Assembly (NCBI RefSeq): GCF_011682175.1
Contig: NZ_WHJG01000010.1
Coordinates: 124,001-188,000 of the forward strand
DNA: 64,000 bases
Direction: 5' to 3'
Source of the DNA: Massilia frigida
GTDB lineage: Bacteria; Pseudomonadota; Gammaproteobacteria; Burkholderiales; Burkholderiaceae_D
The translations under genes were made by a program, and so were the position numbers. The number at the start of each line of letters is the position of its first letter. The first letter of the stretch is position 1. Of the stretch, positions 29,036 to 37,559 are shown in pieces. Below the pieces are notes generated by a model that saw only the letters and a program-made list of their open reading frames with translations, was not told the DNA's origin and ran no database searches.

Positions 29036-29053
29036 CTAGGTCGAGCGACCTAG
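29036..29053. promoter_or_regulatory. Palindromic operator, likely TetR binding site
   Basis: CTAGGTCG-AG-CGACCTAG is a perfect 8-bp inverted repeat with a 2-base centre, eight bases after the TATAAT. It would cover the transcription start, a typical repressor position. It lies between the divergent TetR gene and the acyl-CoA operon. Confidence 0.75.
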
Positions 29054-29079
29054 TTCATAAAACATCTCAGGAGACGCGC

Positions 29080-30264
29080 ATGAGCCGCAACGTATTTGTC
29101 ACTGGCGTGGGCATGATCCCGTTCGCCAAGCCGGGCGCCAGCGCGCCATACGACCAGATGGGCGCCATGGCGGCGCGCCAGGCGCTCGACGACGCCGGCG
29201 TGGCCTACGACGACATCGAGCAAGCCTATGCCGGCTACGTGTACGGCGACTCGACCAGCGGCCAGAAGGCGCTGTACCAGGTCGGCATGAGCGGCATCCC
29301 GATCGTCAACGTGAATAACAACTGCTCGACCGGATCGACCGCCCTGTTCCTGGCCCGCCAGGCCATTGCCAGCGGCGCCGCCGAATGCGTGCTGGTCCTC
29401 GGCTTCGAGCAAATGAGCCCGGGCGCGCTCGGTTCCGTGTTCGCCGACCGTCCCAGCCCGTTCGAGCCGTTCGATGCCGTGACCGATGAACTGGTCGGCA
29501 TGCCCGACCTTCCGCTGGCGCTGCGCTACTTCGGCGGCGCCGGCCTGGCCCACATGAAAAAATACGGCACCCCGTTCGACGCCTTTGCCAAAATCCGCGC
29601 CAAGGCCAGCCGCCACGCCGTGAACAATCCGCTGGCGCTGTTCCGCAAGGAAGTGACCACCCAGGACGTGCTGGACGCGCCGATGATCTGGCCGGGTGTG
29701 ATGACGCGCCTGATGGCCTGCCCGCCCACCTGCGGCGCCGCCGCGGCGGTGCTGGTATCGGAAGACTTCGCGAAAAAGCGCGGCCTGAAGGCGAATGTGT
29801 ATATCGCCGCGCAAGCCATGACCACCGACCGTCCCGGCACGTTCGAGTCGGGCGACATGATGCGCCTGGTCGGCTACGACATGAGCCGCGCCGCCGCCGA
29901 CAAGGTGTACGCGCAGGCCGGCATCGGCCCGGGCGAGCTCGATGTGGTCGAACTGCACGACTGCTTCGCCCACAATGAACTGATCACCTACGAGGCGCTG
30001 GGCCTGTGTCCCGAGGGCGGCGCCGACAAATTCATCAACGACGGCGACAACACCTACGGCGGCAAGGTCGTCACCAATCCGTCCGGCGGCCTGCTCTCGA
30101 AAGGGCACCCGCTCGGCGCCACCGGCCTGGCCCAGTGCTACGAGCTGACCCACCAGTTGCGCGGCAGCGCCGGGGCGCGCCAGGTCGACGGCGCCCGCAT
30201 CGCCCTGCAGCACAATCTGGGCCTGGGCGGCGCCTGCGTGGTCACCATGTACCGGGCGGCATGA
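29080..30264 (+). CDS. Thiolase-family (SCP-x/lipid-transfer-like) protein
   Basis: A 394-aa thiolase-fold protein of the lipid-transfer/SCP-x type. CAGGAGACGCGC precedes ATG 29080. The N-terminal catalytic cysteine is Cys82 (NNNCSTGSTALFLARQ), and the C-terminal motif GHPLGATGLAQC supplies the histidine. A classical C-terminal CxG cysteine motif appears only loosely (LGLGGACVV), so thiolytic activity on 3-ketoacyl-CoA is likely but not certain. It is the first gene of a three-gene fatty-acyl or sterol/branched acyl-CoA catabolic operon. Confidence 0.88.
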   Translation: MSRNVFVTGVGMIPFAKPGASAPYDQMGAMAARQALDDAGVAYDDIEQAYAGYVYGDSTSGQKALYQVGMSGIPIVNVNNNCSTGSTALFLARQAIASGAAECVLVLGFEQMSPGALGSVFADRPSPFEPFDAVTDELVGMPDLPLALRYFGGAGLAHMKKYGTPFDAFAKIRAKASRHAVNNPLALFRKEVTTQDVLDAPMIWPGVMTRLMACPPTCGAAAAVLVSEDFAKKRGLKANVYIAAQAMTTDRPGTFESGDMMRLVGYDMSRAAADKVYAQAGIGPGELDVVELHDCFAHNELITYEALGLCPEGGADKFINDGDNTYGGKVVTNPSGGLLSKGHPLGATGLAQCYELTHQLRGSAGARQVDGARIALQHNLGLGGACVVTMYRAA

Positions 30265-31412
30265 TGGATATGCACTCCGCATCGCCCTGGATGACGCCCG
30301 AACTGGACGGCTTTCGCGACGCCGTGCGCCGCTTCGTGGACGGCGAAGTGGCGCCGCACCAGCAGCGCTGGCGCGAGCAGCAGCACGTCGACCGCGACCT
30401 GTGGCACAAGGGCGGCGCCATGGGCATCCTGTGCGCCGACATCCCTGAGCAGTACGGCGGTTCGGGCGGCAGCTTCGCGCACCAGGCCATCGTGTTCGAG
30501 GAACTGGGCTATTGCGGCGACATGGCCTTCGGCATCCACGTGCACGCCATCGTCGCCCATTACCTGCTGAACCAGGGCACCGAAGCGCAAAAGCTCAAGT
30601 ACCTGCCCAAGCTGGCCAGCGGCGAGATGGTGGCGGCGATCGCCATGTCAGAGCCAGGCGCCGGCTCCGACCTGAAAGGCATCCGCACCACCGCCGTCAA
30701 GACGGCCGACGGCTACAAGGTGAACGGCTCCAAGACCTTCATCTCGAACGGCTACCTGGCCGACCTGGTCGTGGTGGTGGTCAAGACCGATGCCGACGCG
30801 GGCGCCAAGGGCGTCTCGCTGCTGCTGATGGAAACGAAGGAGAACCCGGGCTTTCGCGTCGGCCGCATCCTGGAAAAGGTCGGGCAAAAGGGCCAGGACA
30901 CCTGCGAGCTGTTTTTTGATAACGCCCATGTGGCGCTGGACAATGTGCTGGGCGGCGCCGAGGGCCAGGGCTTCGCCCAGCTGATGACCGAGCTGCCGTA
31001 CGAACGCACCATTCTCGGCGTCGCCGGCGTGGCCGCCATCGAACGCGCGCTGCGCCTGACAATCGACCACACGCGCGAGCGGCGTGCTTTCGGCCAGGCG
31101 CTGATCGAGATGCAGAACACGCGCTTCGTGCTGGCCGAAATCAAGACCGAGGCCACGATTGCGCGCATCTTCATCGACCGCTGTATCGCCGAGACCATCG
31201 CCGGCCGGATGGACACGGTGACCGCCTCGATGGCCAAATACTGGATCTCGGACCTGCAATGCAAGGTGATCGACCAGTGCGTGCAGCTCTTTGGCGGCTA
31301 CGGCTACATGCTCGAATACCCGATCGCCCAGATGTACGTGGACGCGCGCGTGCAGCGCATCTACGGCGGCGCCAATGAGATCATGAAGGAAATCATCGCC
31401 CGTTCACTTTAG
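30261..31412 (+). CDS. Acyl-CoA dehydrogenase
   Basis: A 383-aa FAD acyl-CoA dehydrogenase that makes the alpha,beta double bond of an acyl-CoA. ATG 30261 overlaps the thiolase stop (ATGA). Family signatures are AAIAMSEPGAGSDLKGIRTT, GSKTFISNGYLADLVVVVVK and, at the C-terminus, QLFGGYGYMLEYPIAQMYVD followed by RIYGGANEIMKEIIARSL. The Glu in MLEYP or NEIMK regions is a candidate catalytic base; which one depends on subfamily (long-chain/isovaleryl-like). Substrate chain length is not determinable here. Confidence 0.94.
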   Translation: MMDMHSASPWMTPELDGFRDAVRRFVDGEVAPHQQRWREQQHVDRDLWHKGGAMGILCADIPEQYGGSGGSFAHQAIVFEELGYCGDMAFGIHVHAIVAHYLLNQGTEAQKLKYLPKLASGEMVAAIAMSEPGAGSDLKGIRTTAVKTADGYKVNGSKTFISNGYLADLVVVVVKTDADAGAKGVSLLLMETKENPGFRVGRILEKVGQKGQDTCELFFDNAHVALDNVLGGAEGQGFAQLMTELPYERTILGVAGVAAIERALRLTIDHTRERRAFGQALIEMQNTRFVLAEIKTEATIARIFIDRCIAETIAGRMDTVTASMAKYWISDLQCKVIDQCVQLFGGYGYMLEYPIAQMYVDARVQRIYGGANEIMKEIIARSL

Positions 31413-31424
31413 GAGTGCACCACC

Positions 31425-32576
31425 ATGGCAGGACCGCTGGCAGGAATCAAAGTGATCGAAATGGCCGGCCTAGGACCCTGTCCGTTCGCCGCCATGATGT
31501 TGGCCGACATGGGCGCGCAAGTGATCCGCATCGAGCGCAAGACCGCGCCCGGCGCGGCCACCCCGTTCCCAATGCTGGGCACCAAGTACGACGTGCTGGC
31601 GCGCGGACGGCGTTCGCTGGCGCTGGACCTCAAGCAGCCGGCCGCGCAAGCGATCGCGCTGGACCTGATATCCAAAGCCGACGTCGTGCTCGAAGGCTTC
31701 CGCCCCGGCGTGATGGAACGTCTCGGCCTGGGACCGGACGCCTGCCTGGCGCGCAACGCCGCGCTGGTGTACGGGCGCGTCACCGGCTGGGGTCAGACTG
31801 GCCCGCTGGCGCAGGCGGCGGGGCACGACATCAACTACATCGCCCTGACCGGCATGCTGCACGCGATGGGCCGCGCCGATGCGCCGCCGGCGCCGCCCCT
31901 GAACCTGGTGGGCGACTTCGGCGGGGGAGGGATGATGCTCGCCTTCGGCGTGGTCTGCGCCGTGCTGGAAGCGCGCGGTTCGGGCAAGGGCCAGGTGATC
32001 GACGCCGCCATGACCGACGGCGCCGCGCTGCTCGGCGCCATGATGTACGGCCTGCGCGCGCAGGGCGGCTGGAGCGACCGGCGCGAGGCCAACCTGCTCG
32101 ACGGCGGTGCCCATTTCTACGATACCTACGCCTGCGCCGACGGCAAGTTCGTTTCGGTGGGCGCGATCGAGCCGCAGTTCTACGCCCTGCTGCTCAAGCT
32201 CGCCGGCGCCGACGATCCGGCCTTCGACGCCCAGATGGACCCGGCCAGCTGGCCCCTGCTCAGCGACAAACTGGCGGCGCTGTTTGCGCGGCGCACGCGT
32301 GACGAGTGGTGCGCGCTGATGGAAGGGACCGACGCGTGCTTCGCGCCCGTGCTCGACCTGGACGAAGCGCCCCTGCATCCGCACAACGCCGCCCGCGCCA
32401 GCTTCGTGGAGGTCGACGGCGTGATGCAGCCGGCGCCGGCCCCGCGCTTTTCGCGCACGGTGCCGGAACTGGGCGGTGCCCCGGCCTATCCTGGCCAGCA
32501 CAGCGCGGCGGTACTGATGGACTGGGGCTGGGATGACGCCGCGATTGCCAGCCTGGCGGCCCAGGGAGTCATTTAA
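31425..32576 (+). CDS. CaiB/BaiF CoA-transferase or alpha-methylacyl-CoA racemase
   Basis: A 383-aa family III CoA-transferase fold protein. The N-terminus [20 protein letters not shown] and the segment [17 protein letters not shown] (with the conserved Asp) match the alpha-methylacyl-CoA racemase branch best. AGGAGTGCACC precedes ATG 31425, 12 bp after the acyl-CoA dehydrogenase stop. Together with thiolase and dehydrogenase it suggests breakdown of 2-methyl-branched acyl-CoAs. This substrate assignment is inferred from context. Confidence 0.9.
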   Translation: MAGPLAGIKVIEMAGLGPCPFAAMMLADMGAQVIRIERKTAPGAATPFPMLGTKYDVLARGRRSLALDLKQPAAQAIALDLISKADVVLEGFRPGVMERLGLGPDACLARNAALVYGRVTGWGQTGPLAQAAGHDINYIALTGMLHAMGRADAPPAPPLNLVGDFGGGGMMLAFGVVCAVLEARGSGKGQVIDAAMTDGAALLGAMMYGLRAQGGWSDRREANLLDGGAHFYDTYACADGKFVSVGAIEPQFYALLLKLAGADDPAFDAQMDPASWPLLSDKLAALFARRTRDEWCALMEGTDACFAPVLDLDEAPLHPHNAARASFVEVDGVMQPAPAPRFSRTVPELGGAPAYPGQHSAAVLMDWGWDDAAIASLAAQGVI

Positions 32577-32665
32577 TCGGATGTTGCGCGTGTGTGGCCG
32601 GATTAACCGGCATCGGCGGCGATCAGGAGTAAGATCGTCATAGTCAAACACCATGCGGAGGCATC

Positions 32666-33010
32666 ATGCAAGATACCCTGAACGGCCCCGATTCCTTCCC
32701 CGGGGACGACACGGCCGATGGCACGGCGGAAGCGCAGGCGATTCCGGGACGCGACCTGTTCATCGTCGCGACCTTCTTCACGCCGACCGATGCGCACCTG
32801 GTGCGCGGCTTCCTGGTCGCCGAGGGCATTCCCGCCGTCGTGGCCGACGCCAACCTGGCCCAGGCCAACCAGTTCCTGCTGCCGGCCATGGGCGGCGTGC
32901 GTGTGCTGGCACCGGCCGAATACCTGCAGCAGGCCCAGGACCTGCTGGCCGCGCGCGAGCATGGCGATTTCACCCTGAGCGACGACGCCGACGTCGGCCC
33001 GTCCGCCTAG
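32666..33010 (+). CDS. DUF2007-type small protein
   Basis: A 114-aa protein with a DUF2007-like core (residues ~30-95): LFIVATFFTPTDAHLVRGFL, VAEGIPAVVADANLAQANQF and GGVRVLAPAEYLQQAQDLL. DUF2007 domains are ferredoxin-like and proposed to bind other proteins or signalling ligands; function is unproven. GCGGAGGCATC precedes ATG 32666. The 89-bp upstream gap includes a GCCGG/CCGGC hairpin. It is separate from the acyl-CoA operon and convergent with the LysR gene. Confidence 0.8.
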   Translation: MQDTLNGPDSFPGDDTADGTAEAQAIPGRDLFIVATFFTPTDAHLVRGFLVAEGIPAVVADANLAQANQFLLPAMGGVRVLAPAEYLQQAQDLLAAREHGDFTLSDDADVGPSA

Positions 33011-33019
33011 GCGCCAGCG

Positions 33020-33937
33020 CTAGCGGTCGACCGTCGCCATCCATCCTGGCAGGGCGCCGATGCGCTGTGCCAGGAAGTCCATGAACAGGCGTGCGCGCGC
33101 CGGCTGGTAGCGCCTGGACGGATACACCAGCGCCACCTGCTGCGGCGTGCCGCTCCACGCCGGCAGCACGCGCACCAACTGGCCTGCCTGCACCAGGTCG
33201 TGCACCAGCCAGTGCGGACACAGGCCGATTCCGGCGCCGGCCAGCAGGCTGTCGCGAATCGCCAGCGCGTTATTGACCCGATAGCGCCCGCGCGTCGTCA
33301 CCTTCACTACTTCCGCACCGCGCTGCAGCGCCATCTCGTCGCCCGTGGCCAGCCACGCAAAGCGGAGAAAATCGTGCCGCGCCAGGTCGTCCGGCAGCTT
33401 GATGCGTGGGTGCCGCGCCAGATAGGCGGGCGCCGCCAGCAGCGAGCGCGGTGATGCGGCAATCGTGCGGGCCACGGCATCGGGCGGCAGCGGCCCGCCC
33501 AGGCGCACGGCCACGTCCACGCCATCGCCGACCAGGTCGACGAAGCGGTCGTCGAGAATGAGTTCGATCTCGATATCCGGATGCAGTGCCAGGAATTCCT
33601 GCGCCAGCGCGTTCAGATGAAACTGGCCCAGCGCCACCGGAGCGTTCACGCGCAGCAGGCCCTGCGCTTGCCGCGCATGGCCGCGCACGTCCGCCAGCGC
33701 ATCGTCGTACTCGTCGAGCAGGCGCCGGGCGCGCTCGTGGAAGCGCAGGCCTTCGGCCGTCGCCAGCAGGCCGGTGGTGCTGCGTTCGAGCAGGCGCACG
33801 CCCACATGCGCCTCCAGCGCGTTGATCGCCTTGCTGACCGTCGGCTGCGTGGTGCCGGATTCGCGTGCCACTGCCGACAGGCTGCCCAGGTCGACCGCGC
33901 GGGTGAACAGGTGCATCAGGCGCAGGGTATCCATCAT
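33020..33937 (-). CDS. LysR-family transcriptional regulator
   Basis: A 305-aa LTTR. The HTH is clear at the N-terminus (LHLFTRAVDLGSLSAVARES, GTTQPTVSKAINALEAHVGV) and is followed by the effector-binding type 2 periplasmic-binding fold. Two adjacent ATGs (33937, 33934) can start it. It is divergent from the SGNH esterase gene across 106 bp, which contain a symmetric ATTCC-type LysR box, so it probably regulates itself and the esterase. Confidence 0.93.
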   Translation of the reverse strand: MMDTLRLMHLFTRAVDLGSLSAVARESGTTQPTVSKAINALEAHVGVRLLERSTTGLLATAEGLRFHERARRLLDEYDDALADVRGHARQAQGLLRVNAPVALGQFHLNALAQEFLALHPDIEIELILDDRFVDLVGDGVDVAVRLGGPLPPDAVARTIAASPRSLLAAPAYLARHPRIKLPDDLARHDFLRFAWLATGDEMALQRGAEVVKVTTRGRYRVNNALAIRDSLLAGAGIGLCPHWLVHDLVQAGQLVRVLPAWSGTPQQVALVYPSRRYQPARARLFMDFLAQRIGALPGWMATVDR

Positions 33938-33945
33938 CGCTCCTT

Positions 33946-33960
33946 ATTCCATATTGGAAT
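33946..33960. promoter_or_regulatory. Putative LysR box
   Basis: ATTCCA-TAT-TGGAAT, a perfect dyad fitting the T-N11-A LysR pattern, starts 9 bp upstream of the lysR start codon in the divergent intergenic region. Confidence 0.6.
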
Positions 33961-34043
33961 GGATGATAGTCGATTTACCCGTCTACCAGCGCTGGATGGA
34001 ATGGCCTACCTTGAGCGGCTACTTCACTCAAAGGAGAAATACC

Positions 34044-35324
34044 ATGTCGATATGGCGAACATTGCCGGTGCTGTTCATGTTGTGCGTTCAGGCTGCGGCC
34101 GCGAGTCCACACCGCTGGGTTGCCAGCTGGGGCGCCAGTCCCCAGGCGCGCTGGGACGACAGCTTCATCCTGCCGGTCGGGGTGCCGGCGTCGTTCGAGC
34201 GGCAGTCGGTACGCGATGTAGTGAGGCTGAGCGTGGGCGGGCGGCGCCTGCGCATCGTGCTGTCGAACCGCCATGGCGCGACGCCGCTGCAAGTGGGCGA
34301 GATGCGGGTTGGCCTGGCCGGCGACGGCGCCGCCGTGGTAGCGGGCAGCAGCCGCGCGGTGACCTTCGGCGGCAGTGCCCACGCCAGCGCGGCGCCTGGT
34401 GCGGTGCTGGTCAGCGATCCGGTCGACCTGCCCGCCGGCGCGTTGGCCCGGCTGGCCATCACGACCTACTACCCGGCGCCCACGCCGGTATCGACTTTTC
34501 ACTGGGGCGCGCAGCAAACGCCGTATCTGGCACGCGGCAATGCCACGGCGGCGCCCGACCTGCCGGCGGCAGCGCGTTTTGCGGGCCGCGCGTTCCTGAA
34601 CGCGGTGCTGGTCGAGGCGCCTGCCGCTGCGCGCAGTGTGGTGGTGCTGGGCGACTCGATCACCGACGGCAATGGCTCCTCGCCCGACCAGGACCGGCGC
34701 TGGACCGACGTGCTGGCGCAGCGCCTGGCGCCGGCCGGCGTGGGCGTCGTCAACGCCGGGATTTCCGGCGCACGCCTGCTGGGGGACCGCATGGGCGCCA
34801 ATGCGCTGGCGCGCTTCGACCAGGATGTGCTGGCGCAGCCCGGCGTGGCCAGCGTGATCGTCATGATGGGCATTAACGACATCGGCTGGCCCGGCAGCCC
34901 GTTCGCGCCGCACGATACAGCCATGAGCGCCGAGCAGGTCATCACCGCCTTGCGCCAGCTGATCGCGCGCGCCCGCGCGCACAATGTGCGCATCGTCGGC
35001 GCCACGATCACGCCGTTCGAGGGGGCGCTGGCCGGCACGCCTTTCGAAGGTCATTACAGTCCTGCCAAGGAAGCGGTGCGCCTGCGCGTGAACCGCTGGA
35101 TCGTCAGCGGCGGCGAATTTGATGCCGTGTTCGATGCCGATGCGGCGCTGCGCGATCCTGCGCGGCATGCGCGCATGCGGGCCGAATACGACTCCGGCGA
35201 CCATTTGCATCCGGGTGACGGCGGCTACCGCGCGCTGGCACATGCGCTCGATTTGAGCGAGCTGATGGGAAAAAGCGAGCGCCGCGCTGAACCAGATGGC
35301 ACCGGGAGGCGTCCAAGGAGATGA
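34044..35324 (+). CDS. Secreted SGNH/GDSL hydrolase
   Basis: A 426-aa exported esterase or lipase-type enzyme. AAAGGAG precedes ATG 34044, and a signal peptide (MSIWRTLPVLFMLCVQAAAA) opens the protein. The SGNH blocks are visible: GDSITDGNG with the nucleophile near Ser203, INAG-like NAGISGARLLGD, GIND near residue 277, and DHLHP near 386 for the Asp-His pair. The N-terminal ~190 residues form an additional beta-rich domain common in these secreted enzymes. The ester substrate is unknown. The divergent LysR gene is the likely regulator. Confidence 0.9.
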   Translation: MSIWRTLPVLFMLCVQAAAASPHRWVASWGASPQARWDDSFILPVGVPASFERQSVRDVVRLSVGGRRLRIVLSNRHGATPLQVGEMRVGLAGDGAAVVAGSSRAVTFGGSAHASAAPGAVLVSDPVDLPAGALARLAITTYYPAPTPVSTFHWGAQQTPYLARGNATAAPDLPAAARFAGRAFLNAVLVEAPAAARSVVVLGDSITDGNGSSPDQDRRWTDVLAQRLAPAGVGVVNAGISGARLLGDRMGANALARFDQDVLAQPGVASVIVMMGINDIGWPGSPFAPHDTAMSAEQVITALRQLIARARAHNVRIVGATITPFEGALAGTPFEGHYSPAKEAVRLRVNRWIVSGGEFDAVFDADAALRDPARHARMRAEYDSGDHLHPGDGGYRALAHALDLSELMGKSERRAEPDGTGRRPRR

Positions 35325-35347
35325 AATCACCTGCCAAGGAGTTGCCC

Positions 35348-35560
35348 ATGAACGATTTTTTTGAAGCGCGCAACAAAAAGCTGATGCGCGACCTGCAAAC
35401 CGCCGCGCTTAACGTGCTCGACCATAACCGGACCGAAGCGCTGTGCATGCCGATCGACGGCACCGACCCCGTGCTGTACGTGTTCGTGGGCGATGCCGCC
35501 GCCCTGGCGCGCCTGAGCGCCATCATCGACAGCGAGGGCGGTCCCATGAATTTTTCCTAG
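35348..35560 (+). CDS. Small hypothetical protein
   Basis: A 70-aa protein (ATG 35348, with AAGGAG six bases upstream). A longer frame from 35321 overlapping the esterase stop lacks a usable site. The sequence DFFEARNKKLMRDLQTAALN and PIDGTDPVLYVFVGDAAALA suggests a small alpha/beta protein. No signal peptide or known motif is seen. It is close to the 3' end of the esterase gene and ends just before a strong terminator, so co-transcription is probable. Confidence 0.6.
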   Translation: MNDFFEARNKKLMRDLQTAALNVLDHNRTEALCMPIDGTDPVLYVFVGDAAALARLSAIIDSEGGPMNFS

Positions 35561-35590
35561 GGAGCCGGATGCCAGCGGGCGAATCAACGT

Positions 35591-35627
35591 AAAAAAACCC
35601 CTGAGCGGTTGAGGTCTCAGGGGTTTT
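35591..35627. terminator. Bidirectional terminator, diverged copy of the tRNA-Met terminator
   Basis: CCCCTGAG (35598-35605) and CTCAGGGG (35616-35623) form a stem flanked by A7 and TTTT. The sequence CGTAAAAAAACCCCT at its left edge is repeated exactly at 44676-44688 beside the tRNA-Met terminator, so it is one half of the duplicated element border. Confidence 0.9.
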
Positions 35628-35641
35628 AAGGCAAATCGTTA

Positions 35642-35672
35642 TTTGCCGTGTTCGTGGTGGGATAGGTGGACT
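35642..35672. other. Putative left attachment site (attL)
   Basis: TTTGCC-N-TGTT..TGGTGG and the exact 12-mer GATAGGTGGACT (35661-35672) match the 3' end of the tRNA-Met gene and its flank at 44734-44765, with one base missing within the copy. This is the expected scar of site-specific integration at the tRNA 3' end. Confidence 0.75.
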
Positions 35673-36272
35673 CGGATTGTGGCCTGTAAGCCGCACTGGC
35701 ACTCACTCTCGCATATTCCAGCACGGTTTCTGCCCCTAAATCTGCCCCCAAATATTCTTTCTTAACCCTTGTGTGGAGAACTTGATTTTACCAAAATCAA
35801 ATGCCCCGGATCAGGGCACTTCTCCCATGGCGGCAGACTAATTTTTCGCCTGCCATTTGCTGAATCCTTTGAAATAGGGGAAAAGTTCTGCGCGTGAGGG
35901 AACTAGGGGTGTCCAGGGAAAATCACCCCAGACTTTCGACCCGCCCCCTCGCGTACGCGCGCGCACAACGCTGCTGGTTGCCGGCCAGGGGATCGAGAAC
36001 CCCGATTCGGGGGCCTGGCGTTTTGTGGGTTAGCGTTAAATTCGAGGGAGAGCGCGGTCCTGTTCTGCGTGGCCGTGCAGAGTTTCGATGCCCCCACTCT
36101 GGGTCTGATTCTGGCGGCAGGTGCCGTTCCAGAAAAATATTCTCAATTCGCGGTTGTGCGCATCGAGGGTCGGAGCGGTCCTGTGTGGGTGACCTTCCGC
36201 CAGTCTCGACGCCCCCCCTCTGGCAAGGGTTGGATTCTAAGTCTGACCCTCTGCGCACCTGGCGCCGGACGC
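35673..36272. other. Gene-free left end of the integrated element
   Basis: About 600 bp with no convincing gene. It contains two TGCCCC(C/T)AAA sites (35731-35740 and 35743-35752), an exact TTGATTTT-ACC-AAAATCAA hairpin (35782-35800), and two diverged copies of a ~110-bp unit starting at about 36045 and 36166. The units share GCGGTCCTGT, a TCGA/TGCCCCCC block and a CTCTGG...GATTCT stretch. The region may be the distal att half-site plus debris of lost genes. Confidence 0.5.
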
Positions 36273-36300
36273 AAAAAGGCCCAGCGTGTGAGGCTGGGCC
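36273..36300 (-). terminator. Intrinsic terminator after capsid gene
   Basis: On the minus strand GGCCCAGC (36300-36293), a short loop and GCTGGGCC (36285-36278) are followed by a U5 run. It ends the capsid transcript about 90 bp after the stop codon. Confidence 0.9.
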
Positions 36301-36386
36301 AGTCCTGCATCAGCCGCAAGGATGACGTCCTGCAGGTCTCATGGTTTGTCGTGCGGGCCACTCATGAGTTACGCCCTGCTGCCACG

Positions 36387-37559
36387 TTATGGGAGGAACA
36401 CGCCCTTGATCAGCACTTCAGGACGGTTGACGGTCAGAGCCAAACGCTCTTCGGCCAGGATCGCCAACAGGTTGCGGGTGAAGTAGTCCGCATGTTGGGT
36501 AGCGATTTCGACAGTGGCCTGCTGGCGGTCGTACAGCCGTGCAGCGCGGGCGAAGTCCCCTACCATGAACTCTGTTTCCCCCATCACGTCGGTGACCACG
36601 ACAGGCACACGCCACACGCTGGCGCGGCCGTTGTCATCGGTCACGTTGTACGAGAACTGGTAGCGGCCTTCCTTATCCTTGTCCAGCTCGAGGCGCTCCA
36701 GGCCGATCGGATTGATGACGATGCCAGTGGCCACGCCCCGCGCCAGCTGCACCTGGGTGATTGCACGGCGCAGTGTGTCGCTTGGGGTGTCACCAGTAAC
36801 GTGACGAATGTAGCCTGTCGCCACAGTCCACATGCCCATGATGTTGGCGCCGGTGCCGGTGCCTTTCAGGAGTTGAGCATCCTCGGCAAGTTGGAGAGCA
36901 TCGCGCAGCTCAGTGTCGATGTAGTCGGCCAGCATCACTTCATCATCGAGAGCCTGGCGCGAGGCTGGGATCCATACCGCGATGGTGCGGACGGGCGCGG
37001 ACTCGAGCGCGATGTTCAGGCCGATTTCCGATTTGGTGTCACCTTCGACTACTTGGACCGCTGCGGCGCCAGTGCGAACACCCTTGAGGTATTCGATGCT
37101 GGCCGCTGTGGTCGGTCGGGTAATCAGCAGGTCACGAACGGCAGTGCGGCGCCCCATGGTTCCATAAATCTCGGTGTCACGTGCGGCCTGGACGCGCACC
37201 GCGCTACTGGTCACGGTTGCCTTCTGACCCAGCTCGAATCCCTTAACGGAGATGCGCAGGTTCTTGATCGAACTATCGCGCAGCATACTCAGGCCGTCGC
37301 TCTTGAGTACGAGAGAGCTTACCGATGGGGTGCCGCTATCCTCACCGCCTTGGCGTCGCGCGCCCTTCTGCTCAAGCTCCATGATTTGGGCGCTCGTCTC
37401 TTGTTTGAATTCCTTGAGCTCGGCGGCGGTTGCGTCGATGCGTGCGTTTGCCGACTTGGTCAGCTCGGTGATGGCCTGGGCCACGTCGCCGGCGCCGCCG
37501 TGCTGGTCGCCGTAGGATTTGGTCAGCAGGGGCGTGGTGGTGGTGTTCTGAGTTTTCAT
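36387..37559 (-). CDS. HK97-family phage major capsid protein
   Basis: A 390-aa HK97-fold capsid protein. The N-terminal ~110 residues are a polar, predicted coiled-coil delta region (AQAITELTKSANARIDATAA, ELKEFKQETSAQIMELEQ), normally removed by the prohead protease. The rest shows the fold's hallmarks: LESAPVRTIAVWIPASRQAL, LADYIDTELRDALQLAEDAQ and LLKGTGTGANIMGM. Its ATG overlaps the protease stop (ATGA). It is the last gene of the element, followed by a terminator. No portal or terminase gene is seen next to it. Confidence 0.93.
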   Translation of the reverse strand: MKTQNTTTTPLLTKSYGDQHGGAGDVAQAITELTKSANARIDATAAELKEFKQETSAQIMELEQKGARRQGGEDSGTPSVSSLVLKSDGLSMLRDSSIKNLRISVKGFELGQKATVTSSAVRVQAARDTEIYGTMGRRTAVRDLLITRPTTAASIEYLKGVRTGAAAVQVVEGDTKSEIGLNIALESAPVRTIAVWIPASRQALDDEVMLADYIDTELRDALQLAEDAQLLKGTGTGANIMGMWTVATGYIRHVTGDTPSDTLRRAITQVQLARGVATGIVINPIGLERLELDKDKEGRYQFSYNVTDDNGRASVWRVPVVVTDVMGETEFMVGDFARAARLYDRQQATVEIATQHADYFTRNLLAILAEERLALTVNRPEVLIKGVFLP

